Source: Methanococcoides alaskense
GTDB lineage: Archaea; Halobacteriota; Methanosarcinia; Methanosarcinales; Methanosarcinaceae
Length of the DNA: 64,000 nt
Assembly: GCF_027594145.1 (NCBI RefSeq)
Contig: NZ_JAQFFK010000003.1
Span: 372,001-436,000, forward strand
Direction: 5' to 3'
Shown here: piece after piece, positions 52,858 to 61,965 of the stretch
How positions within the stretch are numbered: the stretch's first letter is position 1
How the letters are laid out: every line of letters starts with the position of its first letter
The notes under the pieces: generated by a model
The model's input: only the letters and a program-made list of their open reading frames with translations
Databases searched by the model: none
Told to the model about the DNA's origin: nothing
Program-made: the position numbers and the translations under genes

Positions 52858-54300
52858 TTGATAAACTATAGGGTAGTATTTAATGTATTGGGTTCTCTTC
52901 TTTGTTTTCTTGGGCCTTTGATGCTTATACCTCTGGTAGTCGCAATGTATTACGGCGAGTCCCCCTATCCTTTTGCAGTATCTTTCGCAGTGACGACAAT
53001 TGTTGGGTCTCTGCTTTCCTTTAGGTTCGTATCCACCGGTGAGGACGAATGGGAAAGAAGGGAAGGTTTTGCCATAGTTGCATTTGGATGGTTTGCAGCT
53101 GCTTTATTTGGTTCTATACCTTACATGTTCGATGGTGTAACTCCGCTCAATGCCCTGTTCGAATCCATGTCCGGCTTTACAACTACTGGGGCAACGATCT
53201 TCGTGGATATCGAAAGTCATTCGAGAAGCCTTTTGTTCTGGAGGAGTATGACCCAGTGGATAGGTGGAATGGGTATCATTATGTTGTTCATTGCCATTCT
53301 TCCGAAATTGGGTGTTGCTGGCAGACAGATGTTCCGCGCAGAAGCTCCAGGTCCAAAAGAGGATCAGCTCAAGCCGAGAATAAGGGAAACCGCAAAGATA
53401 CTGTGGGCGGTCTATGTCTCGATATCCGTACTTGAACTTATACTGTTACTTGCAGCAGGGATGTCATTCTACGATGCTTCTACACATACGTTCACCACAA
53501 TGGCGTGTGGTGGTTTTTCCACATATGCTGATAGTGTTGCTGCTTTTGACAGTCCTTTGATAGAAGGCATAATCACATTGTTCATGTTCATAGCAGGTGC
53601 AAACTTTGCTTTGCATTATAAGACCCTTTATTCTGACAAAAAAAGTCTCCTAAAAGACAACGAATTCAAGTTCTATTTTGTGATCGTGGCCATCGCAACT
53701 ATTCTGTTGACGGGGATCCTTCTGAGGGATACTTATGATACGATACCCACAGCGTTCAGATATGCGGTATTTCAGATCCTTTCTATTCTGACCACGACCG
53801 GGTATGCAACTGCTGATTTTAATTTATGGTCTGATTCAGGAAAGGTCATACTACTGGCTATAATGTTCATCGGGGGATGTGCCGGTTCAACTGCGGGGGG
53901 AATTAAGGTCGTCAGAGTTCTGCTATTACTGAAATATGCCCGACGTGAACTTTTTAAGGCAATTCATCCTAAAGCTATAATGCCTGTTAAGTTCAATGGA
54001 AAAAGTGTGCCAGGGGACATCATGAATGCAATCATTTCCTTTGTTGTCATCTATTTACTTATCTTTTTACTCAGTTCTGCGATCCTTGCAATTCTTGGCA
54101 TGGACCTTACAAGTTCTATAACTGCATCGATAGCAACATTGGGTAATATTGGTCCGGGTTTCAATCTGGTGGGACCAATGGCAAACTTTAGCACGGTTCC
54201 TGCGATAGGTAAACTTGTCCTTATTGCCAATATGTGGGTCGGAAGGTTGGAAGTATTCACTGTTATAGTGATGCTGACCCCTGAGTTCTGGAAACGGTGA
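52858..54300 (+). CDS. trkH: TrkH, potassium-translocating membrane subunit
   Basis: 480 residues with about ten membrane segments in four pore repeats. Pore-loop/selectivity regions can be read in SMSGFTTTGATIF, MACGGFSTYADS, ILTTTGYATADF and ATLGNIGPGFNLVG. The start is TTG with GGAAGG at a fitting distance; the codon encodes the first of two strongly hydrophobic residues runs. Works with TrkA to take up K+, important in a salt-living methanogen (inference). Confidence 0.95.
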   Translation: MINYRVVFNVLGSLLCFLGPLMLIPLVVAMYYGESPYPFAVSFAVTTIVGSLLSFRFVSTGEDEWERREGFAIVAFGWFAAALFGSIPYMFDGVTPLNALFESMSGFTTTGATIFVDIESHSRSLLFWRSMTQWIGGMGIIMLFIAILPKLGVAGRQMFRAEAPGPKEDQLKPRIRETAKILWAVYVSISVLELILLLAAGMSFYDASTHTFTTMACGGFSTYADSVAAFDSPLIEGIITLFMFIAGANFALHYKTLYSDKKSLLKDNEFKFYFVIVAIATILLTGILLRDTYDTIPTAFRYAVFQILSILTTTGYATADFNLWSDSGKVILLAIMFIGGCAGSTAGGIKVVRVLLLLKYARRELFKAIHPKAIMPVKFNGKSVPGDIMNAIISFVVIYLLIFLLSSAILAILGMDLTSSITASIATLGNIGPGFNLVGPMANFSTVPAIGKLVLIANMWVGRLEVFTVIVMLTPEFWKR

Positions 54301-54312
54301 CAAAGAGATATT

Positions 54313-54335
54313 GCTTCATCAGCCTTGGATGAAGC
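54313..54335. terminator. Bidirectional hairpin between trkH and geranylgeranyl reductase genes
   Basis: GCTTCATC and GATGAAGC form a perfect 8-bp stem with a 7-nt loop between two convergent genes. Either strand can fold it. Confidence 0.6.
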
Positions 54336-54346
54336 GAAAAGATGCT

Positions 54347-55570
54347 TTATTCTGCTTTGTACTTGAAATCAACGTCGTTCTTGATGAAATCTTTGAATAT
54401 TCCTCTGAGGTCCCAGAGAAGCTTCTTATTTGCTTTGAACAAGGCCTTCAACAGGTCCAGAAGGCTCATGCTTGTGAAGTTAACATCCTTGAGGGAGTGT
54501 GCAAGGGAATTAAGGTCCTCGTCAGTGAAATTGACGAAAGTCTCTTTGACAATAAGGCTATTGTTAATCTCTTTTCCGATCGTCTTTCTCCAGAGTTCTT
54601 CATATTCCTGAAGGGTATCTGTGGAGCAATCTCCATTTCTGATCGCCTTGGCAGCTATTTCTCCGGCCATCTTGCCTGCATTCATGGCATTGATGATCCC
54701 ACCACCTGTTATTGGGTCTGATTGGCGTGCAGCATCTCCTACAAGCATAAGTCCATTGGCTATCGTTCTATCGATAGTCCCACAAACGGGTACGCCTCCG
54801 ATGACCATTTCGATTATCTTGGCATCAGGCATGTTCTTTTCCATAAAGTCATTGAGGAGGTCTATGGGTCTGTCCTCTCCGGATTTGCTACCCAGTATGC
54901 CTATTCCCACATTTGCTTTGTTGCCACCTTTGGGGAACATCCATACATAACCGGCAGGTGCTATCTCATTTCCGAGGTAGAAATAGCAGAATTCCTGGTC
55001 AATGTTGGCATTGCTCACAAGATACTGTGCACAGGTTTCCATATCGGATGGCTTTACTGCCGTTTCAATACCTGCCCAACGTCCGACCTTTGATTCCATT
55101 CCGTCTGCACCAATAACTATCTTTGAGCGCACTTCGTGAATTTTTCCCAAATGCATGAGCTTTATTCCGCAGACTGTATCATTTTCAATTATCAGGTCAG
55201 TTGCTCTTGTCTTGACCATGACCTCAGCACCGGCCAATGCACTTTCGTTAGCAAGTTCTCTGTCAAAGATCTTCCGCTCGAGTACATATCCCACTTCCCC
55301 GCCGGACATCTCCTCTGCCATTTCGACCCTTGTTCCGTCCGGTGAAATTATGCATGATCCTTTTACGTCTGCACATATCCATCGTGGATCTGGTTCAATA
55401 TGTTGTTTTAAATGAAATTTGCCTACGCCTTCAGCGCATCTGATGGGATCGCCGATCTCCTGCCTTTTTTCTATCATTAATACGTCGAGCCCTTCCTTTG
55501 CTGCGGTTTTTGCAGCAATGGATCCTCCCGGGCCTGCGCCAACAACAATGACATCGTAGTGGTCTTTCAT
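54347..55570 (-). CDS. Geranylgeranyl reductase (digeranylgeranylglycerophospholipid reductase)
   Basis: Saturates the isoprenoid chains of archaeal ether lipids using FAD. The FAD loop is [26 protein letters not shown] and the [10 protein letters not shown] block belong to the GGR family, and [20 protein letters not shown] is the second FAD contact. About 407 residues. The ATG overlaps the stop of a ferredoxin gene (ATGA). In Methanosarcina acetivorans the GGR and the ferredoxin encoded next to it were both needed for full saturation of lipids made in E. coli, which fits this couplet. Confidence 0.93.
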   Translation of the reverse strand: MKDHYDVIVVGAGPGGSIAAKTAAKEGLDVLMIEKRQEIGDPIRCAEGVGKFHLKQHIEPDPRWICADVKGSCIISPDGTRVEMAEEMSGGEVGYVLERKIFDRELANESALAGAEVMVKTRATDLIIENDTVCGIKLMHLGKIHEVRSKIVIGADGMESKVGRWAGIETAVKPSDMETCAQYLVSNANIDQEFCYFYLGNEIAPAGYVWMFPKGGNKANVGIGILGSKSGEDRPIDLLNDFMEKNMPDAKIIEMVIGGVPVCGTIDRTIANGLMLVGDAARQSDPITGGGIINAMNAGKMAGEIAAKAIRNGDCSTDTLQEYEELWRKTIGKEINNSLIVKETFVNFTDEDLNSLAHSLKDVNFTSMSLLDLLKALFKANKKLLWDLRGIFKDFIKNDVDFKYKAE

Positions 55571-55740
55571 CTGTTCACCTCGATGGCTCCGAGCGGGCAT
55601 ATTTTCTGACAAATGCCACATCCAGTACATTGATTGTCTACTTCTATCCATGTTTCGACAAGTTCCAAAGCTCCCGTTGGACATACCCCTACACATGCAC
55701 CGCAGTATCCACATATATATTTATTTACACTGATGCTCAT
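55567..55740 (-). CDS. 2[4Fe-4S] ferredoxin, electron donor of geranylgeranyl reductase (57 aa)
   Basis: Starts [20 protein letters not shown] and carries [12 protein letters not shown] and [12 protein letters not shown], the two CxxCxxCxxxC motifs of clostridial-type ferredoxins. The next gene starts inside its stop codon. The neighbour and family knowledge make it the electron donor for lipid saturation. Too short for many gene finders. Confidence 0.92.
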   Translation of the reverse strand: MSISVNKYICGYCGACVGVCPTGALELVETWIEVDNQCTGCGICQKICPLGAIEVNR

Positions 55741-56073
55741 TGATTATCACCGAATAGTTCAGATGTGTTGCTATCATTATTACTTCCATTATAATATATG
55801 TTTCGTGGCATCCATTTTTCATAATGGTGATATTTATATGTTAGTACTTATAAGACGCTAAATATCGTGGATATGTTTTCTCTTTTAGGTCAATAATACT
55901 AATATCAGTTATTCAGGATCTATATTTTGTTCGTATTGTATGTGGCTTTTGGTAATATTGCAGAGAATATTGCTAATGGTGCCGTACATAACAGTTCGTA
56001 ATATTTTCTTGTGATGGGCTAAACGACATTTTGATATGTTCTGACAACAGTCTTTCTTTATATGCATCATATC
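55741..56073. promoter_or_regulatory. Intergenic region between ferredoxin-GGR and cutA
   Basis: About 330 nt without a gene. On the minus strand a TATA-like CATATAAATATC (about 55828-55839) probably drives ferredoxin-GGR. On the plus strand TTTATATG near 56057-56064 is the likely cutA promoter. A direct repeat AATATTGC-AGAG-AATATTGC lies at about 55953-55972, of unknown meaning. Confidence 0.45.
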
Positions 56074-56375
56074 ATGGTCTACGTTCTGCGGGAAGTATGG
56101 ATGAAGCTCGAATGTTGGGGAAAGAGCTGGTGTCAAGGAATCTTGCAGCATGTGCTAACTTTCATCGTATCGACTCTGTTTACCGGTGGGGTGGTAAGGT
56201 CGTTGAAGATCAGGAAGTTGCAGTCGTGCTAAAAACTATCTCTGAAAGATTTGATGAATTAAAAGAAACAGTAAGGTCGCTGCATAGCTATGAGCTTCCA
56301 TGTGTCGTCTGCTGGGATATCTCCGGGTATGAGGAGTATTTGCAATGGGTCTCAGATGAAACTGGAAAGCTTTGA
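56074..56375 (+). CDS. cutA: CutA-like divalent cation tolerance protein, apparent N-terminal frameshift
   Basis: A short ferredoxin-like trimer protein. Family features are SMDEARMLGKELVSRNLAAC, SVYRWGGKVVEDQEVAVVLKT and the C-terminal SYELPCVVCWDISGYEEYLQWV. The expected first strand MVYV(T)AGS is there: ATG at 56074 reads MVYV, but one base is missing between 56085 and 56088, so AGSMDEAR lies in another frame. With one base restored the protein is 100 residues, the usual size. As given, translation would need a different start (56097 ATG or a longer upstream frame), losing the first strand. It overlaps the convergent cofC by 24 nt. Confidence 0.8.
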
Positions 56376-56999
56376 TAAGGGTGAGATCTTCACTCTTCCT
56401 TTTCCGGTCTCAGAACCGAACCGTTTCTCTGCGTATTTTTTTGCCTTTCCTTTTCCGTGAAGCATGAGCTCGACAATATCATGGGGTTCATCGATATCGG
56501 TACTTGCAAGGAATGAATCGAATATGTGCATGCTCTTGTCGAGATCTTCAGTGATCTCACAATGGCTTGTGAAACTGCAATCGTGATATTTTACAGTGAA
56601 CTCGTTCGGATGGCGTATGAAAAGGATGTTAGTTCCTCCGCCTTTTCCCGGAACGATGACAACATCCTCTGAAACTGATGTTATCTTTCTGATATGATCG
56701 CCTGTCACAAGGGGCAGGTCGGCCATTATTATCAATATGGGTTCGTTGGCATTTTGCAAGTATTCATTTATAGAATCGTTCAGTCCGGGTTTTGTGACAA
56801 TGAGATCCCCCTTGAACTCTTTTGGAATTCCTTCCGTTGATGTCGTGAGGATGTCTATAGTTTTCATTCCTGCATCGTTAAGGGCTTTAATGACATCTTC
56901 TAGCATAAGCTCTACGAAATCTTCTCTTTCTTCCTTTGAGAGGACTGGAGATAGCCTTGATTTTGCATTTTCGTTCTTATAAGGAATGACCGCTCTCAT
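56352..56999 (-). CDS. cofC: 2-phospho-L-lactate guanylyltransferase
   Basis: Activates 2-phospholactate (or phosphoenolpyruvate) with GTP in coenzyme F420 synthesis. The start MRAVIPYKNENAKSRLSPVLS has the nucleotidyltransferase loop, PILIIMADLPLVTGDHI the metal-binding Asp, and VIVPGKGGGTNILFI the base-binding glycines. About 215 residues. It follows cofH by one base, so it is the last gene of the F420 operon. Confidence 0.93.
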   Translation of the reverse strand: MRAVIPYKNENAKSRLSPVLSKEEREDFVELMLEDVIKALNDAGMKTIDILTTSTEGIPKEFKGDLIVTKPGLNDSINEYLQNANEPILIIMADLPLVTGDHIRKITSVSEDVVIVPGKGGGTNILFIRHPNEFTVKYHDCSFTSHCEITEDLDKSMHIFDSFLASTDIDEPHDIVELMLHGKGKAKKYAEKRFGSETGKGRVKISPLSKLSSFI

Positions 57000-57000
57000 A

Positions 57001-58077
57001 TTATATTTCCTCGTATAATGCATTCCTTAACATCGGTTTGCGACCTGCACTTTTGATGATCCATTCCAGCTCTTCTGGTGATAGATATTCCCCGTTCGCC
57101 CCTCCGGAAGCCAGGGTGATCTGATCTTCCATAAGAGTGCCTCCGAGATCATTTGCACCACAGGACAAAGCTACATTTGCAAGCTTCTTGCCAAGTTTTA
57201 CCCAGCATGCCTGAAGGTTATCCACGTGTTTGTTGAGCAGTACTCTTGCAATAGCTATCATTTTGAGGTCTTCCATTCCGGTTGTCATGAACTTCCCTGA
57301 ACGTAGCATCTCCTCTCCGAGACTGTTGTTGTAGGGCATGAAAGGCATGGTTATCAGTTCGGTGAATGCACCGGTCTCTTCTTGTATATCACGTATTGTT
57401 AGTATGTGATCGAACCTTTCTTCCCAGGTCTCCACATGACCGTACATTATGGTGGCATTGGTGCGCAGGCCGACCCTGTGGGATGCCTTGATGGTTTCTA
57501 TCCACTGGGCTGTTGTGATCTTATCTTCACAGATGATCTTTCGTACACGGTCCACAAGTATCTCTGCGGATGTCCCTGTAAGCGTGCCCAGGCCGCTTTT
57601 TTTCAGTTCGCTAAAGGCATCTTCGATGGGTGTTTTTGAAAGGGATGAAGCATAGTAGATCTCCATTGGTGAGAATCCATGTATGGTCATATTAGGATAT
57701 TTTGTGTGAATGCTCTTCACGATCTCATTATAGAATTCAAGGTCCAGTTGTGGAAGATAGCCGCCTTGGATGCAGATCTCCACAGCACCGGCCTTTTCTG
57801 CCTGGCCGACCTGTTCAAGTATCTCTTCAATGGTCAGTATGTACCCTTTCTCTTCTCTGAAACCGCAGAAACCGCAGTTTCCCTTGCACATATTGGTGAT
57901 GTAGATGTTCCTGTTGGTGACATAGGTCACTGTATCACCAACGGCTTCTTTACGCAGGTTGTCTGCGAGTGTGTAAAGTTCGAAGGGATTTACATCCAGA
58001 AGTGCAATTGCATCTTCCTTTGTTGCTTTTCCTCTGTGGGTCCGTTCAATGATCTCTTCGGGAATGGTCATTATCAT
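57001..58077 (-). CDS. cofH: FO synthase subunit 2 (CofH), copy A
   Basis: Radical SAM enzyme that, with CofG, makes the F420 chromophore FO from 5-amino-6-ribitylaminouracil and tyrosine. The cluster motif is CKGNCGFCGF near residue 65. EICIQGGYLP and GFSPMEIYYAS are CofH blocks, and CGANDLGGTLMED is near the end. About 358 residues. The ATG at 58077 overlaps the stop of the upstream cofH copy (ATGA); a second ATG two codons later is possible. Two cofH copies are known in Methanosarcina. Confidence 0.92.
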   Translation of the reverse strand: MIMTIPEEIIERTHRGKATKEDAIALLDVNPFELYTLADNLRKEAVGDTVTYVTNRNIYITNMCKGNCGFCGFREEKGYILTIEEILEQVGQAEKAGAVEICIQGGYLPQLDLEFYNEIVKSIHTKYPNMTIHGFSPMEIYYASSLSKTPIEDAFSELKKSGLGTLTGTSAEILVDRVRKIICEDKITTAQWIETIKASHRVGLRTNATIMYGHVETWEERFDHILTIRDIQEETGAFTELITMPFMPYNNSLGEEMLRSGKFMTTGMEDLKMIAIARVLLNKHVDNLQACWVKLGKKLANVALSCGANDLGGTLMEDQITLASGGANGEYLSPEELEWIIKSAGRKPMLRNALYEEI

Positions 58078-59141
58078 ATGCTCCTGTAAAGTGTGTCTCT
58101 CTGGACTGGTGTCCTTTCTGTGGCCCTGATGATCCATTCCAGTTCTGCCACAGAGATGACTTCCCCACTGGATGCTCCTGCTGACTTTGAAATGCTTTCT
58201 TCCATGAGCGTGCCGCCCATGTCGTTCGCACCACAGGAAAGAGCCATTTGTGCAAGCTTCTTTCCAAGTTTTACCCAGCTTGTCTGTACGTTGTTGATGT
58301 GCGTATTGAGCAATATGCGTGCAATGGCATAGACCTTTAGGTCGTCTATACCGGTGTTCATGAATCGGCCTTCCTCCAGCATTTTCTCGCCTATGGGGTT
58401 ATTGTAAGGCATGAACGAAAGGGGTACGAACTCAGAAAAGCCGCCTGTCTCCTTCTGAATTTCCCTGATGGTGATGATGTGGTCGATCCTGTCCTCCCAC
58501 GTATCCACGTGGCCGTACATCATTGTTGCAGTGGTCTGAATCCCTATATTGTGGGCAAGGGTCACAGTGTCTATCCATTCCTGTCTTGTTAACTTGTCCG
58601 GGCAGATGATCTTTCGTACTTTGTCTACAAGAATTTCCGCTGCGGTTCCGGGCATTGTGTTCAATCCGTTATCCTTGAGCTTTTTCAGTGTTTTTTCGAC
58701 TGAAAGACCACTGGCCCTTGCAGCATGATTGATCTCCATTGGGGAGAAGCAGTGGGTGTGGAGGTGTGGATATTCGGACTTGACCGCTCTGAGAATATCA
58801 ATATAGAGGTCTATATTTGCATCAGGTAGCAATCCACCCTGGATACAGACTTCGGTCGCACCGGAAACGTGGGCTTCCTTTATTTTTTCCTTTATCTGAT
58901 CAATGGAGAGTAGATATCCTTTTTTATCTTTGAATGCACAGAAACCACATGTTCCAATGCATATGTCTGTGAAATTGATGTTTCGGTTGATGATGTACGT
59001 AACGTCATCTCCAACGGCTTCAGCTCTGATCTGGTCTGCAAGTGCGAACAGTTCAAAGGGTTTTATTTTCAGTAGGGTAAGAGCATCTTCTTTGGTAGTA
59101 GTACCCTGATATGCTCTCTCTAAGATATCTTCGGGGATCAT
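58074..59141 (-). CDS. cofH: FO synthase subunit 2 (CofH), copy B
   Basis: A 355-residue paralogue of copy A with the same blocks: radical SAM CIGTCGFCAF, EVCIQGGLLPD, HCFSPMEINHAARAS and CGANDMGGTLMEE. The two copies share much of their length, so they arose by duplication, but differ at many positions. Both keep the cluster cysteines. It starts within the stop codon of cofG (ATGA). Confidence 0.92.
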   Translation of the reverse strand: MIPEDILERAYQGTTTKEDALTLLKIKPFELFALADQIRAEAVGDDVTYIINRNINFTDICIGTCGFCAFKDKKGYLLSIDQIKEKIKEAHVSGATEVCIQGGLLPDANIDLYIDILRAVKSEYPHLHTHCFSPMEINHAARASGLSVEKTLKKLKDNGLNTMPGTAAEILVDKVRKIICPDKLTRQEWIDTVTLAHNIGIQTTATMMYGHVDTWEDRIDHIITIREIQKETGGFSEFVPLSFMPYNNPIGEKMLEEGRFMNTGIDDLKVYAIARILLNTHINNVQTSWVKLGKKLAQMALSCGANDMGGTLMEESISKSAGASSGEVISVAELEWIIRATERTPVQRDTLYRSI

Positions 59142-60130
59142 TGCTGCTTCCTCTTAAATCCGTTTTTATCAGTAAGTGTTTCTATCAGGTCGGAAAGTTT
59201 GCTGCTGTACCATCCTTTCTTTATATGCTGTGGGTATATAGGCAATCTTTCTCTAAGTTCTATTTCTTTTGTCATCCTTTGAAGTTCGATGACATCCGGC
59301 CACTCAGCTTCCGGATTTATCCAGTCAATGGTTGTTGGGGAGACTCCACCAAGGTCAGATGCACCTGCTTTTATCAATATATATGGGTCGATGAGGTTTG
59401 GTGCGACCTGGACTGCAACATCATCCGGTAGTATTTTCCTTGCAATGGAAACTGTCTCTATCATCTCTTCCTTTGATGGTGGGGCATGGTCTGCCATTGG
59501 GGTGTCAGGTTTTGGCATGAAGTTCTGTATGATGACTTCCTGTATGTGTCCGAATTCCCTGTGGATGTCCGCAATGACACTGAGTGAACGTTTGCGGTCA
59601 GCCTTTGTTTCCCCGATGCCCACCAGTATGCCTGTGGTGAATGGTATCTGTAACTTTCCGGCAGTCCTTATCATCTCTATGCGGGTGGATGGCGTTTTTC
59701 CAGGAGATTCGGAATGTGCTTTCAGTTCCGCGGTGGTTTCCAGCATAAGGCCCATGCTAATGTTCAAAGGCTTTAATATCTCGAGCTCGTGCTGGGTAAG
59801 GATCCCTGCATTGGTATGCGGCAGAAGTCCTATTTCTATGGCAAGTTTGCAAAGGTCGGCAACATACTCAACCGTGCTGGAATATCCAAGCTTTTCAAGT
59901 TCCAGTAGATATTCCGGAACTTCTTCAGCGTATTCTCCAAAAACAAAAAGGGCTTCAGTACATCCTGCCTTTTCTCCTTTTTCAAGGATCGACCTGATCT
60001 CCGACATTTTCATTAGGCGGGCTTCAGGATGTCCGGCATCGCGCCTAAAGGTGCAGTAGCCGCAACGGTTCCTGCAAATATTGGTAACAGGGATGAAAAC
60101 ATTGCGCGAGAATGTCACAAATTCGGGCAT
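59138..60130 (-). CDS. cofG: FO synthase subunit 1 (CofG)
   Basis: 330 residues. Cluster motif CRNRCGYCTFRRD near residue 18. TEALFVFGEYAEEVPEYL, LPHTNAGILT and QNFMPKPDTPM are CofG signatures, and SPTTIDWINPEAEWP lies near the end. It closes the deazaflavin ring after CofH has joined the two precursors. First gene of the cofG-cofH-cofH-cofC operon. Confidence 0.95.
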   Translation of the reverse strand: MPEFVTFSRNVFIPVTNICRNRCGYCTFRRDAGHPEARLMKMSEIRSILEKGEKAGCTEALFVFGEYAEEVPEYLLELEKLGYSSTVEYVADLCKLAIEIGLLPHTNAGILTQHELEILKPLNISMGLMLETTAELKAHSESPGKTPSTRIEMIRTAGKLQIPFTTGILVGIGETKADRKRSLSVIADIHREFGHIQEVIIQNFMPKPDTPMADHAPPSKEEMIETVSIARKILPDDVAVQVAPNLIDPYILIKAGASDLGGVSPTTIDWINPEAEWPDVIELQRMTKEIELRERLPIYPQHIKKGWYSSKLSDLIETLTDKNGFKRKQQ

Positions 60131-60212
60131 AATTGGTCAATGAATGAAGGATTTAGTACATAAGCTTAATTGAAGGTTGAAACTGATGGATTTTTGTTGG
60201 GAACTAAATAAT

Positions 60213-60245
60213 ATTCTTGAAAACCTAAAAAGAAAAAAGAAAATT
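60213..60245 (-). terminator. T-rich terminator of the CrtI-like gene
   Basis: Read on the minus strand, a tract rich in T (several runs of three to six T broken by C) lies just past the stop of the leftward oxidoreductase gene. No clear hairpin. Confidence 0.5.
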
Positions 60246-60255
60246 GGTGAAATGA

Positions 60256-61533
60256 TCAATTTCCTTCGCCTAAAATGATGTTCATTGTATTCTTGACGCC
60301 GAGGGCGACCCCTTCCACTTCGATCCCGCCTTTTCCTTTTGCACCATCTCCGACAACGTATAGTCCTTCTATCGGAGTGGTATTGCCAATATCGGTTCCT
60401 GATGAAGACCTGTTGACAGGCCAGCCATCGTAATATGATTGTGCAAGAAGGATCTCGTAGTCCTTGTTCGGGAATATCCTTTCGAGGTCAGCTATCCCCA
60501 AATCGATCTCTTCCTCGAGGAAAGGTATCCTGTCCCATTGCACTGTCTGGTGTGCCATTACCAGATGTTTTCCCGGGGGTGCGAGCTTTGGATCGATGTT
60601 AGTTACCTCATTGATGCCATTGACCCTCTTTGCCGATGGTGTGAAAAGCACTCCTCCATGGCCTATGAGCGGTTCATTGGCAGCAAGACATATCTTCACT
60701 CCGGCAGAGGGTTTTATCGTTCTGATCTTGTCAAGGTATTGTTTATATTGGGGTGTGGTGGGTGCATCTTTGCAAAGGTCATTTGTGAATGGGTGTCCAA
60801 TGTTACTGATGACGATGTCTGCCATGTGCTTTTGTCCATCAATTAGCACACCAACGGCTTTTCTGTTCTCCACCAATATCTCTGTGACCTCTGTTTTTGT
60901 CTCAATGCTTCCGCCGTTCTTCCTTACAACGTCTGCAAGGGCATCGGTGACTGCTTTACAGCCGCCTATGGGGACTCCTGGTCCTCCGTGTCGATAGAGG
61001 TTCTCGAATATCTCGAAGGCCTCTTCTACTGGGGTATCTGCTGCTTTCAGGCTCAGTGCCCAACCACAGAACGAGTCTGCCATCTGTTGGGCAATGGGCA
61101 TGTTAAGGTTCTTTGTTATCCATTCTTCAAAAGAGCAGTTTTTAGGTGACCATTTTCTGGTCGAGATCAATAATAATGCAAGTTTTATGCGGTTCCATGC
61201 TGAAAAGGTCGAACCGAACTTCCCAAATGGTACATCTTTGTATATTCCTTTCTCAAGGTCTTCATGTATTCTCATGAAGGCGGTATCATCCTGTCTTTCA
61301 ATGATGACCTTGGCATTGACCTCTTTAATAAGTTGTGCCAGGGGTCCGGTTGGTCCATGGGGTAGCATGTGAAGTGCACCGGTGGTCAATTGATATCCGT
61401 TGATGTTGAAGTTCGTGAACCTTCCTCCGATCATTGCGAGGCGTTCGAACACTTCTACTTCATAACCTGATCCGGATAGTTTGGCTGCGCTGAGCAACCC
61501 TCCCAGTCCTGATCCGATAACGATCGCTTTCAT
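60256..61533 (-). CDS. CrtI/phytoene-desaturase-like FAD-dependent oxidoreductase
   Basis: 425 residues of the amine oxidase/phytoene desaturase superfamily. The FAD loop is AIVIGSGLGGLLSAAKLSGSG, GGRFTNFNINGYQLTTG follows, and GLYVVGDGAKGKGGIEVEGVALG is the C-terminal FAD contact. The substrate is unknown; isoprenoid desaturation or saturation (methanophenazine, carotenoid or lipid side chains) is a guess from the fold. Its ATG overlaps the stop of a ferredoxin gene, the same layout as in the geranylgeranyl reductase locus, suggesting it also takes electrons from that ferredoxin and so acts as a reductase. Confidence 0.82.
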   Translation of the reverse strand: MKAIVIGSGLGGLLSAAKLSGSGYEVEVFERLAMIGGRFTNFNINGYQLTTGALHMLPHGPTGPLAQLIKEVNAKVIIERQDDTAFMRIHEDLEKGIYKDVPFGKFGSTFSAWNRIKLALLLISTRKWSPKNCSFEEWITKNLNMPIAQQMADSFCGWALSLKAADTPVEEAFEIFENLYRHGGPGVPIGGCKAVTDALADVVRKNGGSIETKTEVTEILVENRKAVGVLIDGQKHMADIVISNIGHPFTNDLCKDAPTTPQYKQYLDKIRTIKPSAGVKICLAANEPLIGHGGVLFTPSAKRVNGINEVTNIDPKLAPPGKHLVMAHQTVQWDRIPFLEEEIDLGIADLERIFPNKDYEILLAQSYYDGWPVNRSSSGTDIGNTTPIEGLYVVGDGAKGKGGIEVEGVALGVKNTMNIILGEGN

Positions 61534-61691
61534 TCATCTGCCTCAATCGCTTTCATGGGGCAATATGTTGCACATACGCCACAATTTACACATGCATCGG
61601 TGATGTGTGCCTTACTTTTTACGATGATTGCATCTATTTTGCAAAATGCTGTACATTGGCCGCATCCAACACAGTTGTCGTTGATCTTCAT
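61530..61691 (-). CDS. 2[4Fe-4S] ferredoxin coupled to the CrtI-like gene (53 aa)
   Basis: Starts MKINDNCVGCGQCTAFCKID and carries a second motif CVNCGVCATYCP. These are the two CxxCxxCxxxC sets, although the first lacks the usual Pro after the fourth Cys (CK instead of CP). Its stop overlaps the ATG of the CrtI-like gene. By position it is the electron carrier of that enzyme. Confidence 0.9.
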   Translation of the reverse strand: MKINDNCVGCGQCTAFCKIDAIIVKSKAHITDACVNCGVCATYCPMKAIEADE

Positions 61692-61965
61692 GAATCTTCC
61701 TCGAGTTGGAGTTCTTTTAGTTCCTTAATAGTAAAAGTATTTTGTTCTAATTTACGGAAGTGTGATCCCTATATTTATCTTATGTGCGTCTGGTAATATA
61801 AGCAATGTATTAATACTGATGCGTTCTATCTTTATTGTACTATTATGTGTGGGAGTATAGTTCTTTTGTTGTTCTGTTTTGTATTTAGCAATGTACTCTA
61901 ATTATCATTATCAATAATGACAATCCTTTTATAGTAATATGTCTGATTATACTTTGGTGATATAC
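61692..61965. promoter_or_regulatory. Divergent promoter region
   Basis: About 270 nt. It separates the leftward ferredoxin-CrtI couplet from a rightward DUF22-like gene. Plus-strand TTTTATAGTAAT near 61926-61937 is a possible TATA box; GGTGAT lies before the ATG. AT-rich stretches near 61770-61800 may be the leftward promoter. Confidence 0.4.

Noticed and set aside
54347-55714. Longer start for geranylgeranyl reductase at 55714
   Set aside because: The extra 48 residues are a frame shadow of the ferredoxin gene; the true start overlaps the ferredoxin stop.
59289-60059. 256-codon open frame on the plus strand
   Set aside because: Antisense shadow of cofG.
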